From assembly GCA_015698045.1 (NCBI GenBank), contig BLAL01000066.1:186001-250000 (forward strand): 64,000 bases of DNA, read 5' to 3'. The position numbers and the translations under genes are program-made. This DNA is from Rhizophagus clarus (taxonomy: Eukaryota; Glomeromycota; Glomeromycetes; Glomerales; Glomeraceae). The notes below the pieces were generated by a model. That model was not told the origin of the DNA. It saw nothing but the letters and a program-made list of their open reading frames with translations, and searched no databases. This document shows, in pieces, positions 42,218 through 54,142 of this stretch (positions are counted from its first letter, which is position 1; every line of letters starts with the position of its first letter).

Positions 42218-43883
42218 TAAAATGAGCTATATTGACATAAATATAAGTAATATAGAAAATTTAAAATTATAAATTAAATAAATAATTTACTTGTAATAGG
42301 CATTATTTTTTACTTTCTATACATCTTTAATCATATCAGTAGTACTAATAAATTTATTAAATAACATCTCTTAACTTTCATTTATTTAAATTAAATCATA
42401 TAGTTTATTAATACTTTTATAAAAAAAAAAACCAATTAAAATAAAACTGTTTAACCTGCTAGTATAAATTTTCTTTCTTGATAATGATGATAATAATATA
42501 TTTTCTTTGCTATTATCCTAAATATACAATAGATAATTCATTAATAAGAGATTAATTAAGTAATATATTTTATTAGTATATCAGATTTAAGTTTCTTTAA
42601 TAAGGAAAAAATATAACTGATTCCTTTTTCAGAATCAGTAGACCTTATTTAAAAAACTCCATTAAATTACTTTTGTAGACACAAACAAATTACATTTGTA
42701 GTTTATCCTGCAAAAATCATTATATGATGATTTCATAAAAGCAATCAATTTAAATTACTTTTATGTAACTTATCCTATAGTAATTACTATATAGTGATCT
42801 CACAAAAGCAATCTAAAGGTTTTCAATTTAAATTACTTTTGTAAACATAAATAAAATATATTTGCAATTTATTCAGCAAGAATTATTATATAGTAATTTC
42901 ACAAAAACAATTCAAAAGTTTCTAATTTAAATTACTTCTGTGAATATAAATAAATCATATTTGCAATTTGTCCTGTAAAAATCACTATATAGTAATCTTA
43001 CAAAAGTAATCCAAAGGTTTAATTACTTCTAATATATTACCTTGTTTATATTAAATTGGTTACTTTTATATTGTTAAAATAATTTTTATATAAATTTTTC
43101 CTTTATAGTAAAAGATAAATTTCTTTAGTTAGATTTTTTAAGAATAAAAAAGTGTATTAGGATATGTTTTATCACATCATTTTTGATTATACAGGTAATA
43201 TTTATATTATAACAAATATAGTTACATAATATAAGCATTTATATTAACAATCTAGACAAATTAAATTTGATTAAATAATCTATTTTAATTAATATAATTT
43301 TATTTTTTTTTGTATTTGCATATCTGAAATCTGTGATAAGTTTTATAATATGGTAATTTGAAAAAAAAGATATAATTATTTTTCTTTTTATTATAAAACT
43401 TTTAAAATTTTATTTTAAATACTATATTTTTACTTGTGATGCTAACTTAAATGAAAAATATTTGGGATACTAATATAATATTTTACTAAACAATTTAGCA
43501 TTCTACTAAATTACACTAAAAAATAATATAATTATCATATTTTTTGAAAATATGATATTATATTAAATTCCATTGGATAATACTGCATGATATAGCATTT
43601 TATTGAACAATGTAGTATTTTACTAAGTAACATCTAAGAAAATTCATAAAATTAATATTCAGGATTACTAACTTTAAAAAATTTTTTAATTTAAATAGAA
43701 ATACTAAATGTAAAATTTTAAATATCACATATATTTTGTATGTAACTATAAAAAAATAATTTTCTTAATAAAAAGGTTGGAAAAGATTGTATATAAGAGA
43801 TGACTTAGTATATAAAGATATGACTGTACAGTCAACTTTGAATATAACTAACAAACCTGTGTATAATAATAAATATTTAATAT
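42218..43883. other. AT-rich spacer between Elements 1 and 2
   Basis: Host-like AT-rich DNA with no gene. It contains the degenerate minisatellite at about 42655-43030. Confidence 0.7.
42655..43030. repeat. Degenerate minisatellite, about four units
   Basis: Units of roughly 75-120 bp share TTTAAATTACTTTTGTAAAC-like, TTTGCAATTTATCCTG-like and ATATAGTAATTTCACAAAAG-like blocks, starting near 42661, 42748, 42828 and 42928. Confidence 0.6.
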
Positions 43884-43919
43884 AACTGGATAACACTCTT
43901 ATAAGAGTGTTATCCAGTT
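43884..43919. repeat. 36-bp perfect palindrome, Element 2 tip
   Basis: AACTGGATAACACTCTTA is exactly reverse-complemented by the following 18 bases. Adjacent repeats (43920-43985) are variants of its arm: ATGTTATCTAGTTAT, ATGTTATCTAATTAT, ATGTAATCTGGTTAC, spaced about 22-23 bp. Confidence 0.85.
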
Positions 43920-44559
43920 GCACTATAATGTTATCTAGTTATGGGTATAATGTTATCTAATTATGGGTATAATGTAATCTGGTTACTGTTTTTACTGTTC
44001 TATGGCTATTTTATTGTTTTGTAGATATTTGCTTATTTTTATTGCTCTATTCTCTTTTTATTACTTTTTAGCTATCTGCTTGGTTTCATTGCTCTGTGGT
44101 CTTTTTGTGGCCAAGATGCTAGGCCGGCATTGATTGCTAAAAATCATGTTGTAATCGGGTGGCGCAGTTAATTTGCGGATCAGATTTTGGCCGGCACTAT
44201 GGCATAATTTCTTACCGATATTTAGGGCAGAATATCTTGGCTTCCTGTGATTAATTTTGTGCAGTTTTGTGGTCGTTTGAAAGAGGGAGTTGAGAGCTTT
44301 CTAATGATACTAAGACCGCATGAATTGGATGCCTGAATGCCGAGTTATTACGTCCCAAAGTTTAGGCAAAAAAATATGGATTATAGTGCTGGCTGAAATT
44401 AATAAAATTTACTGTGCCTTACTGCGCCAGTCATGTGTTCAGTTCCTCGCCAGTTCCAGGCACTTTTCCGTCACTTTCCCGTCACTTTCAAGTAACTTTC
44501 GAGGGCCTGGTTTAGTAGTCAGTTGGTTAGAGAATCAGAGGTGTGATGACATTATTATG

Positions 44560-44830
44560 GCCGGCCCATTTGATTGCCGGATGAGGCACAAAGTGCTGAA
44601 TTTGCAATCCATCTATTTGCTAAAGATGTGTTGCAATCTATTCACTCACTTTTGATTGCCAGGTTGAGGCATGAAGTGCCGAATTGGTAGCCCAGATGCG
44701 CAATCCCACCTTTCGTGACCCTTTTGATTGCCAGGAATGAGGCACGAAGTGCCGAGTTTATGCCCATTCTTGCAATCCTGCCCCTTATATGTCCTTTCTG
44801 ATTGCTGAGTGAGGCACATGCGGAATGTCG
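44560..44830. repeat. Degenerate 72-78 bp tandem repeats
   Basis: The phrase TTTGATTGCCGGATGAGGCA and variants (TTTGATTGCCAGGTTGAGGC and others) recurs near 44570, 44648, 44722 and 44797, each followed by AGTGCCGAATT and GCAATCC. A single related copy occurs in Element 1 TIR at about 6660 (TTTGATTGCCGGTTGAGACA). Confidence 0.65.
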
Positions 44831-45054
44831 AATTGGTTTAGACTATACTGTTTATTTTATTTTCATACTTTTTTTCATATATTCTCCTGAACCTTTCTGC
44901 CTTCTCAACCTTTTTCCTGCCTATCGGCGGTAGTACACCAAAGCATAACTTCTTATTTTCTTCCTATATATTATTCTACTTTGGTGTACTACCAAATTTA
45001 TACCTTATTTTTTGCCCTTATATTCCTAGAACCCTTTCCCGTATAGTTACTACT

Positions 45055-45180
45055 CTGGGATACTTTAGGATACTACCACATCGACCACTTTGGAATACTA
45101 CCACATCGATCACTTTGGGGTACTACCACATCGTTTACTTTCTTTTGGCTTGGCACTGGGTACTACCACTAACCCAGTAT
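45055..45180. repeat. TACTACCACATCG short repeats
   Basis: ACTTTGGRRTACTACCACATCG occurs about three times in tandem (45070-45135) with variants either side, just upstream of the primase-helicase gene. They might be regulatory or part of the terminal repeat. Confidence 0.5.
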
Positions 45181-47024
45181 TTTACTAGCAAGCATATTCA
45201 CTCAAAATTATATAAAATTTTTATTTTGAACTTTGCTAGTTTTTCTGTTATTTTATACTAGTTTCTTGTATATACTGTCATGCTTGCGCAAAAAAAGTTT
45301 AGCCTGAGCCCTAAAACAATAAATGATGCAACCAGGCTCTTCTCTGGTTTAGCGGACCTCGATTTTGAGCCTGGTTACAATGATCATATGTATTTTCAAT
45401 ATTTGTCCAATAATAAAAATGATATTTCTCTTCTAGGAGCCTATCATCCTGAAGAGATTTATTCAAAATATATAGTCCGAGTGTCAGAAAAGGGTTTTAC
45501 AGTAATTGATCATCCATCCGAAGTTTATGGATTACCCGATACCCATGAGTGCATTGATGGGAATTTACCTTTTCGTCTGGTTCTGGATATTGATGCGAGG
45601 CAAAATCCCGATTCCATGAATCCTAAACTCCCTTTCTTAGATAAATATAAAATTACTCGCAAAGATTTATTATCCAGAATCTTAATCGCCTGTGCTGATA
45701 TTATATACTCTAATTTAAAACATCTTGTACCTTTAAATGCTTTTACTTTAACCAGTTCGTCTAATGCCGATAAATGCAGTTGGCATATCATATATCCTCA
45801 TACTCATTTTATTGATTACAGAGACCTTAAAGGTTTTGTAGAAAAAGTTGCCAATAGGATTGGAAAACCATACTCAGAATTTATTGACATAGGACTTTAC
45901 AAATCACGTTTTAGTCTTCGGCTCCTTGGATCGGTAAAGGAAGATAGAGTTAAAAGACCTGCAATTTCTTCAGTTGAACAAGGATATCGCAAGCTAGAAA
46001 ATTATTTAGTTCAACCTACTTCTGAAATCTGGCTACGGACCTTTTCTCCTGAAAAGCTGGAAAAGGATGAATTCCAACCTATCGAAGACGAAACTGCTTT
46101 AAGCAAAGGAGCTGGTTTCGTTACAGCAAAATATAAATGGCTTGAGGTTGGTAGCATTAAGAACGGATTTATCAACTTCCAAGCGAAGTCATATGAAGCA
46201 TGTCCTATTTGCGATATTAGACACGAAAAAGATCAGTTATATGGTTTTCTTCGAAGTGACGGGCGCTTTATACTCAGATGTTATCGGCAAAAGCAATATA
46301 AACCAGATCATAAAAGATTGACATTTGGGAAAGCATCAACCCTGCGGGGTATAATCAAGCCGAAAAATAGATCTATACAAAAAATTGTTGATAGAGTGGC
46401 CAATGCCGTAGCAAAACCGCGCTCTCTTGTAGAGTTGCCAGGGAAAGTTATTAATGTTAAAAGGCTAAAAGACGCTCCTGAATCATATCCTGATTTCTTG
46501 AGTTCTGAAAAAACTACCACACTAATTCGTTCATCTCCAGTAACATGGAAAACCACTACATTAAGAGAAATCATTATGGCACTGAAGAGTAAGGTGTATG
46601 ATATCTCTTCTATGCCATGTTATGTCTGGATCTCTTACCAAAAATCTCTTAGTAATAAATCAAAAGCAAAACTTGATGAGTTAGAAGCGTCCGGCTTTCT
46701 AATTTGCAATTACCAAAATAAGTTAGGAGACTTATCTATAAATGAGTGGGATATTATTATAGTACAAGTTAAAAGTCTTTTTCGTATCGAATTCACAGCT
46801 CGTCCATTTGTGGCCATTCTCGACGAAGCCAATGCTATTATGCACCAAATGTCTAGCAGTACAAATGCACGAGAGTCTGAGAATGCAATGCATGATATCT
46901 TAATATCTGCGAGACATGTTTTGGCTATGGATGCCTTTGCAAATAAATCAATATTAGCATTCCTTAAGATATATCGTGGTGAAGATATTTGTATAATTGA
47001 TAATAGATACCAGCCTCGTATAGG

Positions 47025-50000
47025 CAGTGTTGGCACATGACCTTGTCATTTGGCTTAAAGTTATGACTTTATGTCATTTCGTCATATGACTGGCGGTCAT
47101 TTGGTCATTTGTCATATAGATACGTCACATGTCATATGACTTACATGACCATTCGTCATATGACATGACCTTAGGTCATTTGTCATTTGTCATATAATTT
47201 TCTAATTAGCCAATTAAAATTAGCCAAGTTGAATCTAAATTGATAATTTTCCGATAATTATTATTAATTTTCTATCAGAAATTTAAATTTTAAAAAATGC
47301 CGACACCACACAAATTTCGAAACTTTTTTAGTTTAGTTCCTAATCCTAATAATAAATCTAATGCAAAAGCAGTATGCATTTTTTGTAGTTCAAAAAATGG
47401 AGGAATTCAAGTAGCTGCATTAATACCCGGGTGTTATACAACTAATAAAGCAAATTTGTGCCATACTTATTTGGCAAATTGTGTCCATTTTAAAGAAGCA
47501 TATACTAGCGAAGAAGTAGAAGAAATCTTATCTCAGCCAATACCAGAAGATAAACGAAAGTTAAATGAGACAAGTATATATATGTTTATTTTTAAATAAG
47601 TTTTATTATCAAATTATACTAACTCTCTTTATAATAAAGATATTGAAGATGATACTCCTCCTCCTAAATATCGTAAATATTCCACTTCAACTATATCTAA
47701 TACAGCTTCACAATCAACTTTAACTAAATGGTGTAGTAGACCCATGTCTAGTAAAGATACACCTACATTTGAAACATTAATAGTTAAAATGTGTGTTTCA
47801 AATGGCCTTCCCTTTTCCTTTGTGGAAAATGAAGAAACTCTAGCAGTGTTTAACTTTATTGCTCCTGGTCTTAAGCTTCCAAGTCGCAAAAAACTTGGAG
47901 GAAAACTTTTATTAAAAACATCAGAAAATCTTCAAGAAAATATTATTAAAATAGCACAATCTGATGAAAATGGATTAACTGCCACATTTGATGGATGGAC
48001 GAATGTAAAACAAGAGAATATTTGGGGAGTTGTATTGATTACTTCAAAAGGCCAGCCATTAATTTGGGATGCTCAAGAGACAAGCTCTGAAAGATCACGA
48101 ACTGAAGATGTTATAAGACATATTGAAATGTTAATGGACGATGCTCAAAATAAAAAAAAAGTTAATATTAAAGCATTTGTATCGGATTCTGCTGGAGAAT
48201 ATGCTGCTGCTAGGTAAGTCAAGTTAAAAGGATATATGTGATATAATATATATTTTAGTTTATATAAAATATTCTAATTGCTATTTAGAAAACAGTTACG
48301 ACGAAAGTACCCTGCAAAAATATTTCTCCCTTGTATGGCTCATCAAATGAACTTAGTATTTGGTGACATATTTAAGGAGAATGCAGTATTTCAAAGAGTC
48401 TCCAAGGAAGCAATTCGAATTGTGAGTTATTTTCATAACTCTACATTTTTTACAGGAAATTTGCGAAATGAACAGGAGCGAATTTACAAAAAGACCGTCA
48501 AATTAGTATTACCTGGTGATACCAGATGGAATTCATATTATTTTTGTTTTTATTCCATTATAAAAACTCAAGCCGCCTTAAAGGTAATTAATTAATTGTT
48601 TAATTTCGTTTAATATTTATTTTACTAATAAAAATCCTAAATTTATAATAATATTAGTTTTTATCTGCAAAGTTTAATCCAGAACGTGCAAATGTTATTC
48701 GCACAAATGGTATTCCTAATATTATAGTTGATAAACGATCAAAAAAGAGTAATGGGGAACGTAAATTACCTGATGATATTGCAGACAGTATCAATGATTT
48801 GGAATTTTGGGCAACATTATTTTCTTTGCAAAATTTATTATATCCTCTATATGGATTTTTAAACAAGTTACAAAGAGATACTGCACGTCTTTATGAAGTG
48901 GTTCATTGTTTTGCATATGCCACAAAAATTTTTTCTGAATATCATGATTCCACTTTTTCAGAAAAAATGATCTCTAGAATGGAAAAAAGGTGGAAAGAGT
49001 GGGAGCAGCCACTTTTACTTCTTTCTATTGCCCTTCATCCATCCTATAAGTTAACAAAATTTTGATCATCAGTCAACAATTTAACATGGACACATATAGG
49101 CCAATGGTTGAAGTATTATTATCTTGCTTTTTTTAGAACTCCAGCTAGAACAATTTTAGCGGAATTAATTAATTACAAAAGGGGTGATGATCCATATGAT
49201 AATGATTCTTTTAACCAATTTTGGGGAAATATACTAGATTTTTGGGAATCAACAATGGGAATTGGACCAGAACTAGCCAAGGTGGCCATTTATATCCATG
49301 GTATTTGTGTAAATTCTGCTTCTGTTGAACGTTTATGGTCATCAATGGGTTTTTTTCATACTAATAGGCGAAATCGTTTAGATGTAAATACTAATTTTAT
49401 GCTAATATTTAGAAAAAAAATTGTTTTTTAAGAAAAAAACTTGGATTTATTTTTTATTTATTTATTTATAATTAGCATACAAAAGTTCTCGCGATGAGTA
49501 AAATTCGTGGTGATATTTTGTATGAACGCCAAATTAAAGAAGTTATTCAAAGTGATCAGCAAATAAGACGGCTTCATATTGCAACTCCAATTGCTGAAGA
49601 TTCTAATAATTCTGATAAAGAAGAACAAAATATTGATAAAGAGGATTTAATAACAGTAAGTGATGATGATAATGATGTAAATGATAATAACAATAATAAG
49701 GAAAAAGGAGAAAGGGACGAAGTGGAGCCAAATACTGAAGAAAATGAAAATCAATGGAATGCTATTATTTCTCAATGGATTGAGGAAACTAATTATGAAA
49801 ATCGGGTGGAAAATAGCAATGATGAATTACTGCTTAACGGAGATTTAGATAATGATTTTTTGGTGGGAACACATAACGTTCATCCTGCAGATGATCAAAA
49901 TGCAAAGTGGGAATTGTCGCTTCTTTTTACAAATAGTTTAGAATCACCTACATATATCGGATTTTTTTCAGAAAATAATTAAATGTTAATGATAAAAATA

Positions 50001-50348
50001 AGATCAATTTTTACAATAAATTTTTCAATAATATAATATAAAATACATTTTACCAACATTTAAATTTTTTTGATAATAAAAAAATAGTTTTTTTTTAATT
50101 ATTAACGATAAACGATATGACTATCATATTTCTTTTTAAGGAAATGGAAATTGAAAACTATTTAAATATCACTTGTAATTTTTGTTTTTATATTATTTAA
50201 TAAAAATTTTACGAATTATATAATACTCTTCTTTGATTGGTTAAAGCCATATGACAAAGTCATAAGTCATAGACCTTCGCAAATGACAAATGACAAATGA
50301 TAAATCATATTAGTCATGTAAGTCATATGATGTCATGTGCCAACACTG
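47025..50348 (+). mobile_element. hAT transposon, 3324 bp, with 8-bp target duplication
   Basis: Starts CAGTGTTGGCACATGA and ends TCATGTGCCAACACTG, a perfect 16-bp inverted repeat. CGTATAGG flanks it at 47017-47024 and 50349-50356. A CAGTG terminus and 8-bp duplication are standard for hAT. Subterminal regions carry many GTCATATGAC/GTCATTTG motifs (47040-47200 and 50250-50340), probable transposase-binding sites. The identical duplications and intact TIR suggest a relatively recent insertion into an element gene. Confidence 0.95.
47297..49982 (+). pseudogene. hAT transposase, five exons, one in-frame TGA
   Basis: Exons inferred: 47297-47573, 47640-48213, 48289-48583, 48658-49383, 49476-49982 (GT-AG, phases consistent, 793 codons). 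The N-terminal BED-type zinc finger is CIFCSSKNGG...CHTYLANC. The RNase-H-like core has LTATFDGWTN, KAFVSDSAGEYAAAR and LPCMAHQMNLVFGD. The C-terminal hAT dimerisation region is ICVNSASVERLWSSMGFFH. An acidic Asn/Asp-rich tail follows. TGA at 49063-49065 interrupts the frame (after KLTKF), consistent with CGA-to-TGA. The enzyme excises and integrates hAT elements; this copy is probably dead unless the stop is bypassed. Confidence 0.85.
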
Positions 50349-51985
50349 CGTATAGGTGAGACGGTTGAATTTATTTATGATTCAAATAGTGGAGCAGAAG
50401 CCATGCGAATAGGATATGACCTTTTGAAGCAGGGCAAACGTGTGGCATTTGTATCTACCGGAGCGATGATGGCTAGAGCGTTAGTGGAAAAAGCATCTAA
50501 GTTATCTAAACCTGATAATTCACCTGTTAGAGCCCGTGCTTATTATGGAGATATGGATGGAAAATAACGTCAAAAAGACTTTTCTGATATTAATGTCGCT
50601 TGGAGTGAGCTTGACTGTATAGCTTATACAAATACAGTGGAGGCAGGAATATCATTCGAGGTTACAGGTCACTTCGATATAGTTATAGCTATTACAAACA
50701 TCGCCACTCCAGTTCATGTCGAAGCTCTTGCACAAATGCTTTATCGAATTCATGATTGTTCTCGCCGTATTGTTTCTATATTCTATCAGAAAAATTCTAA
50801 CGAACTTTTTCGCCCACCAGGTCATGAAAATATTAGGGCAGAACTTGAAAATGCTTGGCCTAATAACTTACCTACAGCAATAAAAGGTCATCGCGAATGG
50901 GATAACAATACTATTTCTTATAAAATTGATGAATCTCCGGCTGTAATAACATTTATTGAAGTTGAGCATCAGAAACGCCTTTCTGCGAGATTCTTTATTG
51001 AGAAGCTTTGTAGTCTTATAGCCAGTACTGGCGCTTCTCTCCAACTAATAAAAATGGATGAAAACCGAGAAGTTATAGGGAATCGTAAAAGAATCCGTAA
51101 TGAGGTTAGAGTTGAAACATTAGTTATTAAAGAAACAGATTTTAATGCAGTTGCTACTTCTCGAAATCTTAGCCTTGAAGAAGCTGAAGTCCTTTAATTC
51201 GACCAAGAGCGCTCTATCGCAGATACTATGGCACTTAAACGTTTTTATATACGGAATCTTTATTGCAAAGACATGAGTATCGAGGATTGGAATAATATTT
51301 GCAATAGAAAATTCATTGAGAATTTTAGTTTGCCTAAAGCTCGGAAGCATTTCTTACGATTGTCTTATTTCCGAAGGCAAGGTCATGATGAGGAGAATGC
51401 AATGAAGGGATTGAAAACTGAGGAAAATGTACAATGGGAAATGGCCTGCCATAAAGCCAAAGAGAATCTGGAAAAATCAGTGGCAGAAGACTTGCGTAAA
51501 TCTTATTCAGCAAATCATTGGAAGGCTATAAGAGAACTCTTTCAAATATTAGGCTTTACCGGCATTGATGATAAACGTATACTTCCTGGTAATATTGTAT
51601 CAGAATCATTCGTGCAATCCTGTGAAAGGTTTATAGAAATTCGAAATCAGTCTTGGTTTTAAGTCTTGTGCAAAGAAAACACCAGATCTTCATTCGGCTA
51701 TAAAAACAATTAATGCAATTGCTGGCAATTGGTGTGGGTATTACGTTGAAAGTGATAAAAAAAGAATAGGGCCTAAAGGACAACAAGTTAGGCAATACTC
51801 ATACCGAATTAATCGTCGGCCATATAACGATACTGGTTTCAGAGATAAAGGCGTACCAGAACTTCCACCATATAGATTAAAAACAGATAATGAGATTCAG
51901 GAACTCTTTGACTCTATAGGATAGGAAAAATAATACTTGGGCCAGATTATTATTTAGCTAAATATTTTGATCACATCAGATGGGA

Positions 51986-52219
51986 TCACAAAGTAACCAT
52001 CGATTCTGTTTCAGTTTTTTTACTTTCGCGTAAAGTACGGTCATAAATTCTGCTATGATTGCTACAGATTCCAGTATCAGAATAGGTTCCCTGCCCACAG
52101 ATAGGGCATATTGTTCTAGGAAGGGCATTATAATGTCTGGCGCATCCTAATTTACTCATGCATCCTTTCTCACAGATCGAACCATCTCTCTTGATGTATT
52201 GGCAGATAAAATGACCCAT
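51986..52219 (-). CDS. Cys-rich small protein (Element 2)
   Basis: 78-aa ORF with ATG 52217-52219 (the frame is open further upstream). Pattern: FICQYIKRDGSICEKGC, CARHY, ICPICGQGTYSDTGICSNH, i.e. two probable zinc knuckles as in the TIR-borne protein of Element 1 (CPYILRTGEVCNRRC, CKECSEPT). Convergent with the end of the helicase gene, 62 bp apart. Function unknown. Confidence 0.5.
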   Translation of the reverse strand: MGHFICQYIKRDGSICEKGCMSKLGCARHYNALPRTICPICGQGTYSDTGICSNHSRIYDRTLRESKKTETESMVTL

Positions 52220-52313
52220 ACGAGGTAATTTTGATATTAATAATCTTAAAACTTCGCTTTTACTTTTATTATAGATATTCAAAATTCCTTTGCTTTAATG
52301 CTTTCAGCCAATC

Positions 52314-52562
52314 TTACTCACTCTTTTTGCGACTCTCTAGCCAATTTTTCTTATAAATGGGTTTGGCATGTATTGTAGAAAAGGTCAGCCTATTACAGCA
52401 GGATGCGCACATTTTTTCTGGTGGAGACCTATAGTGTTTGACACACCCGTCTTTGCGAAAGTATCTTTTTTTTTTCTTATATAGGCAAGGCCAAGATGGG
52501 TAATTAGAATCTATAGAGTCCTCTGAATTAGATATGTATTCACCAAAGGGACCAAAAGGCAT
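52314..52562 (-). CDS. Cys-rich small protein, second copy
   Basis: 82-aa ORF from ATG 52560-52562, upstream of and same strand as the previous one. Contains WPCLYKKKKRYFRKDGCVKH and MCASCCNRLTF, a degenerate form of the two-knuckle pattern (some cysteines lost). Both copies carry TTATAGATATTCAAAA in their upstream DNA, suggesting a local duplication. Confidence 0.4.
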   Translation of the reverse strand: MPFGPFGEYISNSEDSIDSNYPSWPCLYKKKKRYFRKDGCVKHYRSPPEKMCASCCNRLTFSTIHAKPIYKKNWLESRKKSE

Positions 52563-52817
52563 AGTACTTCTTTCTGGAAAAGTTTTAAGATTAATATACG
52601 TTAAATTTATCTTTATTTTTTATTATAGATATTCAAAAATGTGTTATGCCAGTCTGCAAAGCGCCTTAATGGCAGAGCATAAGCTATATCATTTTTTTTG
52701 CTTCTAGTCAAGAGCCATTTCCGTTATTTTCCCTTTTCGAAAAAGTAGAACTCTGAGAGATTTTTTCAAATTGAATTTTTTCTCAGATAATATAACTAGA
52801 TAACAGTTAATATTGAC

Positions 52818-54044
52818 ATGGCTACCAAAACTACTACCTCAAAGACCCAAAAACCTAAAGCTAATAACTTTGTATTGGTCTTAGAGCAGTTCCTAGAAAA
52901 GCATAATTTGACGGCCGACTCCACCCTAGAACAATTAAGCGAACATGCTCCCAAACTAGATGCTTTACTTCCTGATTGGATGGCTTGCAGGTGTGTTAAA
53001 GTTGCCCTTACCAGAGGCACTGATAATAGACGCTCATTTAGTAAAGAGAAAATAGAGGCTCTCCTGCCAGATAAAAGAAAGAGGAAGCTCACCATAGAGG
53101 AAAGGGCAAAATACTGCGCTAAGGATGGTGATTTTGTAGACATTATCGCTAATCATTGGGCATTGGGTCCAAAAAATAAAGATGAAAATGAAATTGTTGC
53201 CAGTGCTTCGCGTCAGTCAACATTCCGTGCAAAGTTAGCAGAAGGTGGTATAGAAACCGCAATTATTGAAGTATTTGCCAAAGATAAGAAACTTATTCAA
53301 GATTCTAATAAAATTCAGAAGAAACGAACTAAGAAACGAATGGCTAATCTGAACAGAATTCCCAAACATTTCTCCTTAGCAAACGTGCAAAAGAGAATCC
53401 AGAATATGGATGTTTCTAAAACCCCTACTAGGGAGGATCTCGCAGATGTGATTGTGATGTTGAGTATGAGACCTGCGGAAATAAGATCTCTTCAGATTAA
53501 TTATTATGAACCAGACCCTTCGAACATTCCAGCGTGGTATAAAGAACGCTATTCTTGGTACTGCACAGGCTATTTAAAGAATAAAGGAGAAAAGAAGAAA
53601 AATCCTCCTCCTCGTCCCTTCCTCTCCATAGAGAAGAATCCAGAACGTGCAAGGGAATTACTCACTTGGATTCGAGATGCAATTAAGGCAGGAAAGTTGC
53701 GTGATTCTGTTTATACTGAAAGTGGAACACGTAATGCTTGGCCATTTAACGAATTCTTAAAGCAAGAGCCTTATAGAACCAAACCTAAAAATTTAAGAGA
53801 TTATGGATGTAAACACGCTTCCAGAATTCATGGTGGTAAGAACCCAACTCCCCAACATCTTAAACTGCTTTTAAGAATTGCAATGAGGCAAGAATCAGAC
53901 CGTCTTGATGCGGGCGATCATTATGCTATAGGCGATACAGAATCAGAAGACTCTGACCCTGAAGATGAGCACAACTCAGAGCTGGAATTAGAGTCTACAG
54001 AAAATGATGAAATATCTGATATTATCAATATGTATATCTACTAG
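52818..54044 (+). CDS. Tyrosine-recombinase-like protein (Element 2)
   Basis: Intact 408-aa ORF from ATG 52818. MLSMRPAEIRSLQ places box I Arg at 218; CKHASRIHGG gives H333-x-x-R336 (box II); DAGDHYAIGD gives His368-Tyr369 as nucleophile. All four key residues of a tyrosine recombinase are therefore present, unlike the Element 1 copy. The N-terminal DSTLEQLSEHAPKLDALL matches EMSLEELSQYAPEILELL of the homolog. Predicted to cut and rejoin DNA. An acidic Ser/Glu-rich tail follows the Tyr. It is one of few undamaged genes in Element 2. Confidence 0.65.
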   Translation: MATKTTTSKTQKPKANNFVLVLEQFLEKHNLTADSTLEQLSEHAPKLDALLPDWMACRCVKVALTRGTDNRRSFSKEKIEALLPDKRKRKLTIEERAKYCAKDGDFVDIIANHWALGPKNKDENEIVASASRQSTFRAKLAEGGIETAIIEVFAKDKKLIQDSNKIQKKRTKKRMANLNRIPKHFSLANVQKRIQNMDVSKTPTREDLADVIVMLSMRPAEIRSLQINYYEPDPSNIPAWYKERYSWYCTGYLKNKGEKKKNPPPRPFLSIEKNPERARELLTWIRDAIKAGKLRDSVYTESGTRNAWPFNEFLKQEPYRTKPKNLRDYGCKHASRIHGGKNPTPQHLKLLLRIAMRQESDRLDAGDHYAIGDTESEDSDPEDEHNSELELESTENDEISDIINMYIY

Positions 54045-54142
54045 CAACGCGCCTTCGGCAAATTTTGCTAGATCTATCACTAATATGCATAATTTTATTT
54101 TTTTGTTCGCCTAAGATCTAGTATATATAAAATATTACGAAA

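Larger units (their letters stand above)
45280..51924 (+). pseudogene. Primase fused to UL9/origin-binding-type SF2 helicase, split by hAT element
   Basis: ATG 45280. The N-terminal AEP-like region parallels the Element 1 protein: FRLVLDIDARQ, LTSSSNADKCSWHI and SRFSLRLLGSVKE, then a zinc knuckle (CPICDIRHE...FILRCYRQ). The helicase part has a degenerate Walker A (SSPVTWKTTTLREI) and AILDEANAI (motif II), as in herpesvirus-type origin-binding helicases. A hAT element (47025-50348) interrupts it; the frame is in register across the 8-bp duplication. Downstream are motif-like YTNTVEAGISFEVTGHFDIV and ALAQMLYRIHD. Further damage: TAA 50565-50567, TAA 51195-51197 and a frameshift near 51660. Its helicase differs in superfamily from that of Element 1. 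Confidence 0.75.
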
